64,000 nucleotides of DNA. Source: Haematospirillum sp. H4485. Lineage in GTDB: Bacteria; Pseudomonadota; Alphaproteobacteria; Rhodospirillales; Rhodospirillaceae. Each line of letters starts with the position of its first letter. Within the stretch, counting starts at the first letter, position 1. Position numbers and translations under genes: made by a program. The notes beneath the pieces were generated by a model. That model was given only the letters and a program-made list of their open reading frames with translations. It ran no database searches and was not told the origin of the DNA. Location of the stretch: the NCBI RefSeq assembly GCF_012102745.1, contig NZ_JAAVSY010000011.1, positions 1 to 64,000 of the forward strand. Reading direction: 5' to 3'. Below are positions 63,402 to 64,000 of this stretch, one piece after another.

Positions 63402-64000
63402 AGGTGCGGGCGTCATACGTTTGGCGCGCTGGGATGCACCTGTCCTGGCTTCTGTTGTCCGCAGCTGTTTTCTGGACTTTTCCGGGCATTGATCTGGGCA
63501 TCAGCGGGCTGTTCTGGACACCGTCCGACGGGTGGTTCCTGGCCCACGATCCCGTACCCGAGTTTGTTCGCAAGGATTTTCCCCGCCTTCTGATTGGTGG
63601 GGTTGTTTTTCTTGTGTGCTTATGGGGTATTTTGCGTCTGTGTCACCGCCCTTTGTCTTGGTTGACCGGGCGGGTCTGCGCCTATCTGGTGATCAGTCTG
63701 GCAACCGGTCCGGGGCTTCTGGCCAATGTTCTGTTCAAGGAGAACTGGGGTCGTGCCCGTCCTCGCCAGATTATGGAATTTGGTGGTGACAGTGTGTTTA
63801 CCCCGCCGTTCCTAGTGACAGACCAGTGTATTTCAAACTGTTCCTTTGTCTCTGGTCATGGCGCACTTGGATTCTGGATGACGGCACTGACCTTTGTGGT
63901 TCCCCTGCGGTGGAGAGGGCGGGTTTTCCTGACGACCTTTTTGGCCGGATCGGTTGTAGGCCTGGTGCGGATCCTGCAGGGTGGGCACTTTTTCTCCGAT
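63398..64000 (+). CDS. PAP2-family lipid A phosphatase-like protein (partial, cut by window end)
   Basis: ATG 63398 opens a frame that is still open at base 64000 (201 codons visible). Membrane helices are separated by KENWGRARPR (KX6RP motif), CSFVSGHGA (a VSGH variant of PSGH) and VRILQGGHFFSD (RX5HX3D). The GGHFFSD form is typical of LpxE-type lipid A phosphatases and related PAP2 proteins. It overlaps the glycosyltransferase by 4 bases. The C-terminus lies beyond the window. Confidence 0.85.
   Translation, partial: MKVRASYVWRAGMHLSWLLLSAAVFWTFPGIDLGISGLFWTPSDGWFLAHDPVPEFVRKDFPRLLIGGVVFLVCLWGILRLCHRPLSWLTGRVCAYLVISLATGPGLLANVLFKENWGRARPRQIMEFGGDSVFTPPFLVTDQCISNCSFVSGHGALGFWMTALTFVVPLRWRGRVFLTTFLAGSVVGLVRILQGGHFFSD

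Overview
The window reads as a chromosomal segment of an alphaproteobacterium of the Rhodospirillales type, with moderate GC. The evidence is the hemE / oriC-like gap / ppsR (RP001-type) arrangement typical of alphaproteobacterial replication origins, three GANTC sites in that gap, the mnmE-mnmG-rsmG-parA-parB block with alphaproteobacterial parS sites, a TimA (Tim44-like) protein, SecB, FxsA, DUF1674 and DUF3576 family proteins, CarD, and two porins that start with MKKILxGTSALVAAS. I see no transposase, integrase, prophage, CRISPR array, rRNA or tRNA gene. Nearly all of the sequence is tightly packed housekeeping DNA.

Layout. 0.2-1.8 kb: nagA and an ArsC-family gene (+). 1.8-5.9 kb: hemE-hemH-hemJ-rho (-). 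5.94-6.36 kb: candidate origin of replication. 6.4-9.95 kb: ppsR-maf-aroE-coaE-dnaQ (+). 10-11.8 kb: hslV-hslU (-). 12-12.8 kb: a small unknown gene and a Cro/CI-type regulator. 13.2-17.7 kb: purH, an unknown TPR protein, a DUF1674 gene and htpX. 17.7-24.4 kb: one long minus-strand run, DUF6489-ferredoxin-mnmE-mnmG-rsmG-parA-parB. 24.6-34.3 kb: ogt, fxsA-secB-xre, timA-mltA, rph-rdgB-hemW, an Smr-domain gene, hrcA-grpE. 34.4-38.7 kb: PLP homeostasis protein, ThiE-like protein, two porins. 39.1-48.7 kb: DUF3576 lipoprotein, leuS-lptE-holA, fdxA, carD, dapF-mtaB-ftsY. 48.7-54.7 kb: methyltransferase, phosphotyrosine phosphatase, unknown membrane protein, ldh, PAP2 phosphatase, an ArnT-like glycosyltransferase and a second Cro/CI regulator. 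54.8-57.1 kb: a sparse regulatory island with two convergent LuxR-type receptors, one very small gene and several perfect DNA dyads. 57.1-60.6 kb: cobalamin adenosyltransferase-etfB-etfA-hbd (-). 60.8-64 kb: lptG, a GT39-type glycosyltransferase and a lipid A phosphatase-like gene cut by the window edge.

How it works together. Replication and segregation signals share one neighbourhood: the putative oriC, parAB, and five copies of the parS palindrome between 14.8 and 31.1 kb, two of them inside rsmG coding sequence. Two separate modules pair a PMT-type membrane glycosyltransferase with a PAP2 phosphatase, which suggests modification of LPS or other envelope lipids. lptE and lptG supply LPS transport parts.

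The least explained region is 54.8-57.1 kb. Its two LuxR-type proteins keep the W, Y, D, W spacing of acyl-homoserine-lactone receptors, no luxI is visible in the window, and their upstream DNA carries dyads at 55133, 55328, 56982 and 57071.
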